Positions 1 through 12,072 of a DNA stretch of 64,000 nt are shown one piece after another. Below the pieces are notes generated by a model, which saw nothing but the letters and a program-made list of their open reading frames with translations, did not search any database and was not told the DNA's origin. The DNA is from Krasilnikovozyma curviuscula (taxonomy: Eukaryota > Basidiomycota > Tremellomycetes > Cystofilobasidiales > Mrakiaceae), in contig MVAQ01000011.1 of the NCBI GenBank assembly GCA_014825775.1, positions 62,001-126,000 of the forward strand, in the 5' to 3' direction. The position numbers and the translations under genes were made by a program. Each line of letters begins with the position of its first letter. The first letter of the stretch is position 1.

Positions 1-185
1 AGCCACTTGGTGATTGTGTCTTCTTGTGATATACAGCCGATTCCTTCATTATCTACTGCCCTTTGGCCAGTCTTCATGTCGACTATGAAAGACCCTCCTT
101 GCTCTAACTGCAGCATATCGACATCAACCTTGCTTACGCTCATCTCCGACTTGCAGGCGCATTTCCAAGGACGGTGTTTCATCAT
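1..185 (-). CDS. partial hypothetical protein, runs off the left edge
   Basis: One reading frame on the minus strand stays open from two adjacent ATG codons (185 and 182) to the edge of the window, about 61 codons. The translation starts MMKHRPWKCACKSE and continues with a polar, acidic, protein-like sequence containing LEQGGSFIVDMKTG. I do not recognise a family. A GTAAGC at 139-134 could be an intron donor, so the exon structure is uncertain. It lies downstream of and in the same direction as the G-alpha gene, about 330 bp away. It could be the 5' end of a real gene or a chance open frame. Confidence 0.35.
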   Translation of the reverse strand, partial: MMKHRPWKCACKSEMSVSKVDVDMLQLEQGGSFIVDMKTGQRAVDNEGIGCISQEDTITKW

Positions 186-511
186 ATGGTTTGTCAAATA
201 AAATTGCTCAGCAAACGGCCAGCACACATATACAAAGAAGGGACGTTTGAACTTGAGAATATGAGTGATAAGAATGACATGATAGGTTTAAAAATAAAGG
301 GGAGACTGGATAGTAAGTCACAGATTCCCCAGGTCATGGTGATAGTACGAGGAGAAGTCAAGTTGAACAGGATGGGACCAAAAGATTTACAAGCGGCGCG
401 ATCTAATGGTTGGATACGAGGAGAAGTAACTATACGGTGGGGACGACGCAAAATGGGTCAATGGTATCTTGATGGGGCTGTCAGTTGGATGAAAAAGAAA
501 GCAGTGGTGGT

Positions 512-2445
512 TTACAAGACTGTAGAGATCAAACATCATCAGTTTGAAATAAAAAGAGCATGGGAAGGAGGGGATGGGGAACGCACTTCCAGAATCCCTC
601 AGAGCGTTCTGCAGAATTGTTTCTTTCACAGCTGCGAATACAAGTCGGATCTACGGTGTCCAAAGAAAGAGTGTCAACTTCAGTGACGAGAAGAGAGAAA
701 GAATCCCAAAGGGAACACAACAAACTCACGTTACTGGTGTCTGTCGCTTGCGTCAAATGCGGATAAACGCTCAACCTCGCCCGATTTGTCTGCGTGAACC
801 TCCATAGGATATATTTAGCCGCTTTGTTGATGTCCGGCCCGCCGCTGTATTCAGGGAAGAACTTCTCGAGGGGTGACTTGGGCAGCTTAGACTTGAAGAC
901 GTCGATCTTGTTGAGGAAGAGAATGACGGACGTGCGAAGGAACCAGCGCGAGTTGATGACGGATTCAAAAAGGACCAATGATTCCTGCATACGATTCTGT
1001 TTCGGTTGAGAGGATAGGTTCGTGTCAGCCAACCAAAGCTCTTCTCGTGTAGATATTTCCCTGAAGCGCAGCGCTCCAACTACACACCACTCGAGAAGGA
1101 AATCTGCAAAACTTACCTGTCCACTCTCCTCTAGCAGCACCTGATCGTATTCACTCAGCGCAACACAGAATATAATACTCGTCACCGCCTCAAAACAATG
1201 GATCCACTTCTTCCTCTCCGATCTCTGACCTCCAACGTCAAACATACTGTTAATTTCCCATACACACACAATCATAAATCAGCACCCTAAATAAGGAAAG
1301 GATAGGGGACGGTGGACGTACTGTATACTCAACTGACCCATGTTGAACCTCGTCTCGCTGATACCCGTCGTTTTCGTCCTCGCCCTTAGCACGTCACTCA
1401 CATCCGGCGTATAGTCCGGCGCTCCAATCCTCCTGATATGACCGAAGAAACTAAAAAGCACGGCTCACGAATTAGCCTCTGCCTGAAGAAAAGGCAAGAC
1501 ATGAAACGTACTACTGTGCAGAATCCATGAGGTAGAACTCGCTCTGGCGGTCCATAACAGTCGGAATGATAGGGTCGTGCCACAGTGATTCGATGGCCGT
1601 TGCGATGTCTGGTGAGAGCACCAGCGAAGGGTCTGCTTCGATGCGGTAGTCGAGAATCTTGTCGGCGTACACCTGCAAGATGAAAGCGGGTGGATAAACA
1701 AACAGAGATACAGTCAGCGATTTTTGGATAATATGGAAAGAGAAGGGTGGTTAAAACGTACTCGATTCGTTGGTTCTTCTGGATCCACACCGAGTTTCCT
1801 ACACGCCATCACGACGGCCTGAGCGGAATCTATCAAGTTCTTATACCTATATCCCATCCATCAACCAGCCCATGAAACACCAACAAGAAAGACCAAGAGT
1901 CAGTAAAGGCAATATATCACAATAGAGAAAGCCCCATTGTCGACCGCCTTGCGCACTCCATTTCCCACCCACACGCCGCGCCGCCCAAAAAATCTCCTCC
2001 ACGTGAAGACACTTACACAATCATCCTGAACAGTAGCAGCTCGTCGCGTGTGTACCCATTCTGATGGATAATCTTCATCTGCTTAACGATGGTGGACTTC
2101 CCGGATTCACCCGAACCTGTTTTAGGTGAGGCGGATTTTTTTTGTTGGACGTGGTGTTGAGTGAAGGGGTGCGGATGGAGAAGGTGAGGCGACAGCGACG
2201 AAGAACGAGAGGGAAGAAAATAGAACACGATTAGTAACGTCGGAAAAGAAATCTCTTGCTACGCCAAGCAAGCAAACAGAGACAAGGGAGGGAAGTAAGG
2301 GATACGAGAAAGAGAACAAATGCCTACCCAGTAACAAAATCTTGCATTCCTTCTTGAACTTCCTGCTATCCTCTTCAATCTGCTTGTCGATCTGGTAGCT
2401 TTTATCCCTATCCGTTTTATCGATTGTTGATCCACCACAACCCAT
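512..2445 (-). CDS. heterotrimeric G protein alpha subunit
   Basis: GTP-binding signalling switch that couples plasma-membrane receptors to effectors, in fungi usually the cAMP or pheromone pathway. The protein starts MGCGGST, giving Gly2 and Cys3 for N-myristoylation and palmitoylation. The P-loop GSGESGKST follows a splice junction (about 2110), then come [12 protein letters not shown] (switch II, about 1245-1205), NKID (base recognition, about 920-905) and TQATDTSN (about 750-725). The terminal codons ATC TTG TAA (517-512) are reached through a short intron and give a C-terminus ending DSGIL. The length of about 350 residues is normal for the family. At the fourth position from the end there is Ser instead of the pertussis-toxin Cys of animal Gi. 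The DSGIL end and the [10 protein letters not shown] segment resemble fungal group III (cAMP-type) alphas, but I cannot say which paralogue this is. It has at least six short introns. Confidence 0.95.
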
Positions 2446-4112
2446 GTTGGACTCTGTAAGCTTCGTGAGAAGGGGGCGCGGGCGGGCGGTGTTATTGGGA
2501 TGGAAGGGTGGTGTAGTTTCCCCTTCGAGGTGTAGTTCTGCTCGCGGTGAGGTGTTGGATCTGAGAGGGAGTCAGCAAGAGACTACCTCAGATGAGGTAT
2601 GGTTGAACGGACGGTGAGCTTGAAATCCAAAGGTGAGGGAGGCTAGCAATCCCTACTCCTCACTGACACTGTTGCTGTCCTCTATAGTTTATATGAAGTG
2701 GCCCTGCTACTGCTGCTGCTACTGCTGAGAATTCTTCGACTCCTGGGGCTGAAGCGCAGGGTTGAATTGGGGTTTGAAGGATTGAATGAACTGGTGGGTG
2801 TCGATGGCGAGGCAGCAAAGAGGCGCAGGCGGATGTCTCTTGGTCGACGGGCGATTCTCTCGACTTTTTTCTTCCAATTTTTTTTGCTGTTTCTTCTACC
2901 TTTGAGGGTTGGATGAAGAGCAACTGAATGTGACGGTGCGATTGAAAAGAAATACTCTCGGATTCTGTATCGAGTAATCTTGAGTATGGGTTCTGCTTTT
3001 GGTCAAAATTAATTTCCAGTGGCTGATCGACATGTCTGGACTTTCTCCCCCCACGGCGCTTGGTCTCTCCACCCCTACCCTGTCCTGTACCCTGTTTGCC
3101 TTGTTTTGCATCCATTCTACAGTTTTCCTTTCCCTCTAGTGAGAAAAGGCTGGGGAGGCGATAGACTACAACCACATCGCATCCCATCAATCAGCGGCGC
3201 TGCCCTCATTCGCGTCGGTTCATACACATCAAGAATCCCAAACTACCCAAATGCCCTCACGTCCCACGCACCACTAGCACATCTCATAATCTCTCTTTGA
3301 CAATTTCCTTTCAGCAGCGGCCAGATCGCCCTGCGCTTCCCTGGTTGTTAAGAGTCACTTCGCCGGATAAGGTAATCGTGATTCGATTCGTTACTCATTT
3401 TCGCTTCAGCGCTAGTCTGTTTCGTAACGAAGACGGATTGGTTAAATTTAATTGGATCATTCTATGGAAGAGCGAGGCAGTTGAGATCGACGAGAGATGA
3501 CAAAAACAAAACAGGCAAGATGAGCGGATGGACAACTAGGCCATCGCCATACAGCTTTAAGTTGACGATTAGAATTGAGTTGGATTAGGTAAAACCAAAA
3601 GACAAGAGATGGTCGTTTTTGGGACTGATTTCACAGAAAACTGGCTGGGGAAAGCAAAGAGGTTGTCTCGTTGTTGTTGTGGTTGGGTTTATAGTTATCG
3701 TTCGAGAACAGCTTGAGCGATTTCTGTAGGAAACTGCAACTAATCTTCGGTGAGAAGACCGATGAGATATCATCTAGACAGATCCACCACCTCGAACAAA
3801 AACCATCTCGCTCGTCTCCACGACATGTAGTCTTGTTTACATTCGCCACCACATTTGACCTTCCCCTTTTCACTCCCCCCTCGACTCCTTGGTACTCGAA
3901 TTTGGGATTGAATGTCCTTCTTCTTCTTTATGATAACAAACTTCCGGTTTCCATCATTCCAATTGTCCCTGCTTGTCAGCGCCACGAAAAGTACTGGCGT
4001 CGTGAAACAGCTCAGGGGGAAAAGTGGAGACCATCGATCGAACGAACGACCGACAGTCACTTTCACTATTGGAAACCCCTAAAATTGGTGAAGAGGGAGA
4101 ACAGAAGTCATT
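2446..4112. other. divergent intergenic region between G-alpha and the GPI wall protein
   Basis: About 1.7 kb shared upstream of two divergent genes. On the minus strand the sequence CTTACAG just before the G-alpha ATG looks like the acceptor of a 5' UTR intron. Open frames here (for example minus 3190-2660) are rich in simple sequence and lack recognisable motifs, so I do not call a gene. Confidence 0.5.
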
Positions 4113-5359
4113 ATGCTGTCGATGATGGGGAGGGCAGCTGCTCTACTGCTGCTAGCAGTGCAATCCATAGGAGAGATGCCCCCAGCTTCAGCTCGTTCGT
4201 CCCTTTTCTTTTGCTGCTCGTTTTTTTTTATCTACTGAAATCTGAAATCTGTTTCTTCTTCCTCACGATGTTCAAGATGCTCTGTTTCCTCTGACCATTC
4301 CCAGGAACCTACTTGATTCAAGAGCTGCCAGCTCGAAAAACAGCTCGGGGGAAGGATTCACCATTTCAAACCTTTTCACAATCACCTCCCCCAATGATTC
4401 TACAATATGGTCAGTGTAAGAAAAACTCTTTATTCAGTAAAAAGATGGCTAATTGTTATCGATGGTTGTAGGACTCAATCAAAGCTCGAACCGCTCACCT
4501 TCACCCGCCGAGACAACACTGCCGAAGATCTAGGGTTCATCGCCGTTCTTGTCAACCAGAACAGCAAGATCTTGAATGGGGGGCTAGCTATAGCTACGAA
4601 CTGTGAGTCCTCCAATCTTTTCTCAGAGGGATGACGAGAGTGAAGTGATTCTGTGAGGAAGGTGAAGCCGATCACGGTTTATGCTTACTCTTTGTTTCGC
4701 CCCCTCGTGCGTTGATAATAGTCCAAATCGCTGCTAACAATGGTTCCATAAGGTGTCCAGTGGTTAATCCTTCGACGGGCTACATCCTTCTCTTTCAAAA
4801 CCTCACAAACAACCAGCAGAACTACGCCTACAGTCCGCCATTTACGATACTTGGTAAGGACACTCTTTCACCATATTTCTTCGCCCCAACCTATCTTTAT
4901 GTTTGTTTCTCCAAGTGAAAGGGAAAAGGAAACACAGACTGATACTCTTGTGCCTTCTCTATCTGTTCATCGCAACACTCTTCAACTCAGCACCCAATTC
5001 AACACTCACCCTCCCCACGACCCCAAACATCAACTTGTCATCCACCACTTCGGCTCTCTCCCTTCCGACAGAATCACTCAACCTCAGCGCTCTATTCAGC
5101 TACATGAGCTTAAGCACCCCTACCTCCGTCTCTCCAGCACTATCCAGGTACGGGTACATGCTGTCTCAAGTCTTGCGGCTCAAATGATAACTAATGCCGC
5201 TTAATTTATTTCATTTTATTTTTCGTCTTTGAATGGTGGGGCAGTCCGTCTTCGTCTCCTTCATCTGCTGGCTCGAACGAGAGGAAAGTCCGTCTTACAC
5301 CGTCGCTCCTCTTGCATCTCACGCTGCTTGGCATGCTGTATACTTGGTGCTGGGAATGA
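4113..5359 (+). CDS. secreted GPI-anchored Kre9/Knh-domain Ser/Thr-rich protein
   Basis: Probable cell-surface glycoprotein of the fungal Ser/Thr-rich GPI-anchored family with a Kre9/KNH N-terminal domain. Exon 1 (ATG at 4113) encodes a signal peptide, MLSMMGRAAALLLLAVQS. The domain follows across introns: FTITSPNDSTIW (about 4366-4407), then LNGGLAIATN, CPVVNPSTGYIL and NYAYSPPFTIL (about 4750-4854). After an intron at 4855-4990 comes a Ser/Thr/Pro/Asn-rich stalk with several N-x-S/T sites. The last exon ends in a small-residue GPI attachment region (SSAGSN) and a hydrophobic tail, LLLHLTLLGMLYTW. The acceptor of intron 1 (cccag, about 4306) is clear and preceded by CTGAC. The matching donor is not: the frame needs a weak GTCCCT rather than the better-looking GTTCGT, so the first junction is provisional. 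Confidence 0.75.
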
Positions 5360-6374
5360 AAGCAAAAGTGTTATGGGAAATTGCGAAGGAGATGTAATCG
5401 GTTTGTTTCAGGCGTGGTAAACTGTGAGGATAGAGGTTATATTTACTTTAGCGTTACATTATTCCTAATTTCTTGGTTCTTGGGATCTGTAATTTGGTAT
5501 TCTCAAATAATCTATTTTATGAGGAGGTTGGTGAACGGTTGCTCTCAAAGGAGATATGTTGCAGTAGCGGAAACACAACAAAGAAAGTTAGAGTTCACAA
5601 CAAAGAAAGTTCTTTCTCATAGTAAATCAAACATCCCAGTCTTTTACTTCCCTTTCTTTCCTTTAGACGTTATGGAAGAAAAGTAAATTGAATGGAACCA
5701 ATACTTCGGTCTGGCTCGTGCGCATGTCATGTTTCGTCCGCTGGTCGCGGCATCGCTTTAAGCCTTTACCTGCAAGAGCGTCTCTGCTGCCCAGAATAAT
5801 TAAACGCCAATGTCTACAGGGCTAAATATAAAAGAAATAGCTTCCCTTTTTGCATTTACTTTGCTAGAGGACATCTGTCTCTGTCAAGTGGAAACAACTT
5901 GAGATCGATTCGCTCCTGTTTTGGATATTCGACCGCTCCCAGCCTCATTTCATAATTCAAATTACAGGTCTTCCTTCCTCTCTTCTGCAGCTACTGATAA
6001 ACATTTGTAGTGAGACAATCACTCCTTTTCCGCTCATTTCACTCCTATTTTGCTTTTCTTTTTGAACCCCTTTTGCTAAACAAGCCACCGTGCTGAGCTA
6101 CTTTTTTCCTCCTTTGCCTTTTCCCACTCAACGAGATTTCTTTGAAACTGTTAACATTCTCACGATTCTTTCTTCCTTTAATCCTTCCTCTTCCTTTACG
6201 ACCCTTGACGTCTTTACTGTAACGAAACCACTCACCTCATAATAATAACAACAACGACAAGCAACCGTCGAAATCCACACAGAAAGTATACCTTTATCAT
6301 CAACTTAGTTTCATTTAAAAACAATACATTCAGAAAAGAAACCAAGGCTTTTCCTTTGATCACTTGACAACAAG
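5360..6374 (+). other. intergenic region and leader of the four-span membrane protein gene
   Basis: About 1 kb without a convincing gene. It holds the 3' flank of the wall-protein gene, then a TATA-like site and a long pyrimidine-rich stretch (about 5960-6260) typical of fungal promoters and 5' leaders. Confidence 0.4.
5827..5834 (+). promoter_or_regulatory. TATA-like element TATAAAAG
   Basis: TATAAAAG lies about 540 bp before the ATG of the downstream membrane-protein gene, followed by CT-rich sequence. If it is used, the 5' leader would be long. The distance makes this only suggestive. Confidence 0.3.
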
Positions 6375-7489
6375 ATGTGGTGTGATAACTGTCTGTTGAT
6401 CTTCCCACTGGTGCGCCCTTTTCCTTCTAGTACTTTCATCCCCTTTCCGATCCTCACCCTTCTCATCTTCTAACTTGGTACAGAGAGCGGGTGCTTTAGG
6501 ATGGAACTTGATTATCACGGTAAGGGGTCTCTACGTCTCTCGATGCTTTAAGCGATGCTGATGGTGTCGAGGGTCGAACTCCTTCGGGTCCCCGTCGCGT
6601 ACCAGGCCTATTCAGTCGCAGGTGGATATATTCTCGCCGTGTACGGTGACTACCTTTTCTTCGATTACCCTGAGTATTATATCTAGTAGGCGCTCCACGA
6701 TTCCCATTGCCTCGTCGTTCTTCGACTGACTATCCCTTTTGTTTCCCGGACAAAACCAAACGCAGTTGTGGATGTGCTTTCTTGGCGGCTTTCGTCGCTT
6801 TTGTCTCTGTCATAGCCTACGCTACATCCTCTAGGACATTCTCTAGAGCGATGATGTTCACCTGGCCACTTGTTATTCTTGTTCAAGGTATCTACCCCTT
6901 TCTTTTGCTTTCCAAATCAAACGATCGCCTGACCCCTATCACCGTTGGTAGCTATCAAGGCAATCGTAATGATTGTACAATTGGCCAGACACAAGGGTTA
7001 TATCACTTGGGAATGTGATCATGATGGAACACTCTGGACACAGGCGCTGTATAACGGCAGTCAGATTCTGTTGACAAATGAGACGGGGGGTATGCCAAGT
7101 GGTGAGTCATTGCGTCCTGTTCTTCCTCTAGCCCCATCTTATTAGGTAACTTATGAATGTCTCCAATTTCCTCACATTAATGACACAGCTTTCTGTTCTG
7201 GTGAGCACAACTATCATCTTCGCTTTGGATGTTTACCTTGCTGACACATCCTTTTTGTGGTGCATTAAGTGGGCTCTTCATCAATTTATACCATATTCGT
7301 CATCTTTCTTCTGGCTGACGTTGGTGTCGAGGTAACATATTCTCATTCCCTTGTCTCTACATCGCGTCGCAGACAACTGACACGTTCTTGGTGGATTAGC
7401 TTTACGCCGCGTTCATGAGCTGGAGATTCGTTTCCTTCCTCAGTACTTACTCCAGAATGGATGGGCCGGTAATGGGTTACTACGCTTAG
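6375..7489 (+). CDS. four-span membrane protein, conserved in basidiomycetes
   Basis: I rebuilt about 195 residues from eight short exons. The protein begins MWCDNCLLIFPLRAG with a Cys pair, then a first hydrophobic segment (AYSVAGGYILAVYG), a short loop with FFDYPEYYIY, a second segment (CAFLAAFVAFVSVIAYA), a third (MFTWPLVILVQAIKAIVMIV), an extracytoplasmic loop with ITWEC and a lone NET glycosylation site, a fourth segment (YTIFVIFLLADVGVELY), and a short tail ending MDGPVMGYYA. The intron after PEYYIY starts at GTAGGCG (about 6688) and ends at CGCAG (6764); reading through it instead gives a stop. The overall pattern recalls an uncharacterised tetraspan family I associate with basidiomycetes. 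The function is unknown, and I have no basis for calling it a true tetraspanin. Confidence 0.8.
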
Positions 7490-7759
7490 GTTCTAAAACC
7501 GAGTGCTCGATAACCCTTTTCTCCCCTGACTTCTCAAGGCTTCCATGCCTGTGGTTTCTCCTAATGACTTTTTTTTAACGAGCCGTGACCAGAGCATTGG
7601 ATTATATCTGTATACCCTATCCATTCTCATCTCTAATCTAGCTCAATAAGAAAGAATATCAGTGTGCTTTTAATTTTTGTGCCCCTTGCGGTATATTGAG
7701 ATGAAGATTGAGACCTTGAAGAAGATAAATAGCCCAAAGAACAGATTTCTCGCTCCTAA

Positions 7760-10700
7760 CTAATTCGCTAGTTTCCGCTTCCTGCCCTCTGACGCTGGAG
7801 TGCCGTTCAATTTAGGTGAAGAAGTGGATGCTTTGTGAGATTTCGGAGTCGCTGACTTGTTAGCTCGGCCTGAAACTGGGGTTCCATTGATGGGTTTAGA
7901 AGGCGAAGACTTGGATGAGGAAGTGCCATTGATGTGAGTACCATTGACCTTCTTGGCCGGTGTGGGGTGGATAGAGGTGACGTCTGCGCAACCAAAAAGG
8001 GGTAGTCAGATCAGAGAATGAAGTGATGGTCGAGAGAAGGAAATGAACTCACTACTTAGTATGGATTTGAATAGGGAAGTGATCTCAGCAACATCGGCGT
8101 CCGACACCACCCTGGCCACAGAAACTTCGTCTTTCTCTTGTCTACCTGAATCCTTCTCCGGCTGCCAAACAATCTTCATACTGTTGTCTTGCTCTTCTTC
8201 CTCTTCAACCTCACTACCAGAATTTTTGGCATTGAGCAACTCCATCACCTCCTCAAACATCAGGCTCATAGGTGGCATGATTTGAGGGGCGGCGTCGAAC
8301 AACGAGTCAAGCGATGGTAGGGCACCACCCAACTCGTTGACCAAAAACTTGGAACGAGGAGCCTCTTCCGCAGTTGGACCAAAGACTTCGTCGAAAAGGG
8401 AAAGGCCGGCGGATTTTGAAGACGTCGAGGTAAGTTTACGGCCTTCACTGGTAGAAGCTGCCGCAACTGTGATATCTTTGATATCGTCTCCAACAACAGC
8501 AAGTTCCCACCTATCGGTGATGATTGCGATATTGGTGATTTCAGTGTAGATGGACGTCGATGCTGAGGCAAGTGGTGGGTGAGCGGTCACATACGAAACG
8601 ACTTGACGAATCTTGAACGGGACAGCACGTTTTTTGATCGGGAGAGGGGAGGTTGCTGAGTAGACCATGGCACCGACATAGGTGTCACTCTGAGCGGTGG
8701 GAGAGAGGAAGACGGTGAAGGTAGGGGTGCCAACAGTGGATGGAACCAAGTGAGTGATAGCCAATGTAGAATTGCACCATAAAACATCGCCTTTGACAAG
8801 ATCCCAGACGACGACACCACGTTTTCCATGTCCAACAAGGTATCTTCCGTCAGAACCTATGAAATCAGTGCCTTTGAGTCCTTGGCGAATTTCTGGACAA
8901 GTGAGAGTGCCTCTCAGCTCTGAGGTGACAGGGTTCCAGAGAGAAACTACAGAGCCTTGAGTGAGGGCCAAGATGGATGAATCTGGTGAGAGCGAAGCAC
9001 TGGTCACAGCAAGACTTCGGTAGGAGAAGTTGGAGTACGGTTGATACGAGACTTGAGCGCAAATTGAAAGAGTAAAATTGGTCAGACACATGTTTAAAGA
9101 AAGAAAACCAAATAACGCAGAGGGTTTCCTCAGAATTGCAGAACCAGAATAGTTCAACACGTATGGATTGAGATGTGAAGGGGATCGCTCCCCCGAATGT
9201 GATTGGCTGATCATCACCGAAAACCCCCTGCATGAGCAGAACAATATAGATACAAGCTTACCTTTTTGAACCAAATATGTGGGAAGCAGGTATTCAATTC
9301 AGAAAGAGGATGAAAGGTCAGCGCAGATTCGAGAGTAAAGAATGCAGAAGAAGGAGAGGAGGTTTGAAGAAAAATCAGAAGTAAAGAAGAAGAAGGGTTA
9401 TCAACACAGATGATTGAGACTGTTGAGCTTTGATAAGTTTGATTGTTTTGATCATCATTTTGATAGCAGTGACAGCGCAGGGAAGCCAATAGGGAATGGT
9501 GGGGTTGACCCAAAAAAATAAAATGGGGTCTTACCTAAAGTCGAAACCATGAAAAAAGAATTGGGAGTCAGCAACAAATCCATCAATCGCGAAGGGGAAA
9601 AGAAAAGGTCGGAGCAAAGAGGAATCAGAAGTAAAGAAGAAGAGGAGTATCAACACATTGTGATTGAGACTGTTGAGCTTTGATAAAGTTTGTTTATGTT
9701 TGATCATCATTTTGAGGTGTGTATGCCAAATATTGATGAGCACAGATGCTCAAGAACATTTGAAAACACTATGCGAATTGGCTATCGAACAAGGGGAAGC
9801 AACAAAGAAACAAACACTAACCTTCGATATTTCCACTCTTGAACTTCTTCTCAGTCTTTTTCCAGACTTTGACACCGCCAGTCACATCAGTACTGACCAA
9901 CAACTTTCCCTCGCCTTCTCCGTTGGCGCCTTCTTCGTTTGAGAAGCAGAGAGCCGACAGACCAACCTCAGGACCATGAGGATTGTTGAACCTGACGACC
10001 ATTCTGTAAGCGCTTGTCTCTTCATCCCAAACCCAAATCTTCAGACTTCTCTGGACAACCTCAAAGCCGACAGAGTCAGAGGTAGCCATGACTGCTCCAT
10101 TCTTAGAGAACTTCACGTGGGAGATCTTGTATGACAACGCGGGGTCGACGTCGGATTTATCGCGCTTTGAGGTTCTGTTGGACGCGATAATTTCAATTTC
10201 GAGTGATGGTTTACCAGATAGTTTCGGGTTAAGGAATTGGATGGATGATGAATGCGCAGTAGGAGTGACAATCCATCCAGTCTTGGGGTGAACAGCGAGG
10301 ATCGGTCGAGGAGTCTTCTCATTGGTAGATGATGAGACAGTTGTGTTACTAGAATTAGCGACTGAAGGTGAGATCTTGATGGAAGAGAAAGTTTCGCCCT
10401 TGATCTTCTTCCCGCTAGTATGAGGATCCGGCACGATGACTTTGACAGTTCCATCTTCCAGTCCCGCCCAAATCTCTTCCTCTCGCAGAGCACCATTTTC
10501 AGTTTCTCTAGACGCAGGTCGGACGGAGATAAAGGTAATTGCTGAGCCGCCTAACCTGGGGACGAATGTTGGTTTCCCAGAGGGAGTGCTGAGAGTCCAT
10601 GAGCACAAGACACTCTCGTTACCACCAGACAGCAGCGTGCTGCCGTTCGGGGTGAAGCACAGAGATGTCAGTGCAGAGGAGTGCCAGTGGTATGACTGGG

Positions 10701-12072
10701 TCGCAGTATGTCGGTCAACCTTGTGGTTGTGGACATCTTTCGGTTTGTTGAGCGGTAGTGATGAACCGTTCACGATGACAGTTTTGGAGTTGGTTACTTT
10801 GTTGTTTTCTACTGATGAAGAAGTTGACAGCAGCGGTATGACGTCCCAAACTCTGATGACACCCTTTACATCTCCGGTGACGAAGAAGTCTTGAGTGGTA
10901 TTCCAACAACCAAGCACCAAATTGTCGGAGGAAGCGACGAATCGCTCCCACGGCAGGACCAGAGATTCAGGTTTGGTGGATGAGATGAAGGCCTTCGCGT
11001 TGGCGATGGCGAGGATGTATTTTTTCGAGGGCGAGACGCTGAGATGGGAGATGGGTTTGAATCGAGTGAGGCGGGCGATGGTGAATTGTGGAGCCGAAGA
11101 TATCGAGTAAAGAGCAGTAAATGTCCTCAGTTTGCCTTCATCAAGAGACAGAGAGCGGTCAGTAACCTGCAACAATCGCGACGTCAAAACAAGAGGAAAA
11201 GAAATCAAAGCAGGGGGTGAGGCGCGTAAAGCTCATTCAATGTAGATAAAATTTTGATATTTCCCATATTCCCAGACTAATAGGATGTCGTCATGAGGTA
11301 AAATGTTTCTGATCATTGCTAGACAGCAACCTCCCAGCCCGCCACTCGATAAAATTTTTCCATCTTCGCAACATGACATCTTAAAATGAAAAGGACATAC
11401 CTTCGGTACCCTTTTTACCCGTCTCTTCAACTGCAGCATAGTAGTCTCCACCTTTACCTCCTCCGGAAGTGAAGTGGGTGACGGCGCCAGGGAACGTGAC
11501 TGTCTTGAGGCAGACACCATCTATCCAGTCCCAGAGTTTCATGGTACCATCAAGCGAAGTTGATATCAATTGAAGAGGATTCGACTCTGGTATTAGGAGT
11601 GATGTAATTGGAAGGGTGTGGCCAGAAAGGGTCGACAGAGGAAGGAGGGAAGTGGTCGAGTGAATTTTTATCGAATTCGAATGGGGTAAGAAAAAGTAAC
11701 TATGACCCAGAGGAACAGATTGTTAAGTAAAGATTTCAAGAGTCTCGGAGGTTGGTGCTGCAGAAATGCTCACCTTCCATCACGACTGAAAACTGTCTTC
11801 ACTTTATTTCCACCTCGAGAAGTGATCTTCTCCCAGTTCCATTCTTCATCCCTAGGCTTCTCGGTACCAGTAGAGCTTCCACCAGCAGCAGTAGTGACTG
11901 ACGGTCCTAAGGACGGGATAGAATTGAGATCGTCCTGCTGTTTCTCCTTCCCTTTAGCCTGAGAGCTTGAAGGATTGCTACCTCCTGCTTTCAGCTCAGC
12001 AGCTGCAGCCTGGCGAGCCTTCTTCTGCTGTCGAGCTGACAGAGGAACACCACCAGAAGCAGAGCTAGACAT
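7760..12072 (-). CDS. NAN1: U3 snoRNP/SSU processome WD40 protein Nan1/Utp17 (WDR75)
   Basis: Nucleolar tandem WD40 protein of the t-UTP subcomplex, needed for rDNA transcription and early 18S rRNA processing. The start MSSSASGG (12072) leads a basic, Ala-rich tail. WD repeats follow: SLDGTMKLWDW (about 11560), FVTGDVKGVIRVWDV (about 10830), then the family hallmark LLSGGNESVLCSWTL with FVPRLGG (about 10640-10540), EEEIWAGLEDGTVKV, LKIWVWDEE, STDVTGGVKVWKK, and after a long intron SILALTQGSVVSLWNP and GKRGVVVWDL. The C-terminus is acidic (EVEEEEEQDN), then Ser/Pro-rich, ending in a basic GRKRKLAN. The length of about 1,000 residues fits the family. The 770-nt intron (9821-9052) joins the two halves in frame (GNIE to VSYQPYS) and is far longer than the other introns here. 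Confidence 0.9.
9373..9715. repeat. two direct repeat copies inside the long NAN1 intron
   Basis: Copy A (9373-9463) and copy B (9623-9715) share about 90 bp at a 250-bp offset. Both start AATCAGAAGTAAAGAAGAAG and both contain the blocks TGATTGAGACTGTTGAGCTT and GATCATCATTTTGA, with scattered substitutions and small indels between. The sequence between the copies is not repeated. Both lie inside the 770-nt intron. Confidence 0.8.

Noticed and set aside
2660..3190. 176-codon minus-strand ORF upstream of the G-alpha gene
   Set aside because: Lys/Gly/Gln-rich simple sequence with overlapping frames; more likely promoter or 5' leader of the G-alpha gene.
6540..6610. tRNA-like string GGTCGAACTCC upstream of an exon
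   Set aside because: No acceptor or D arm can be built around it, and it lies inside an intron of the four-span protein gene.
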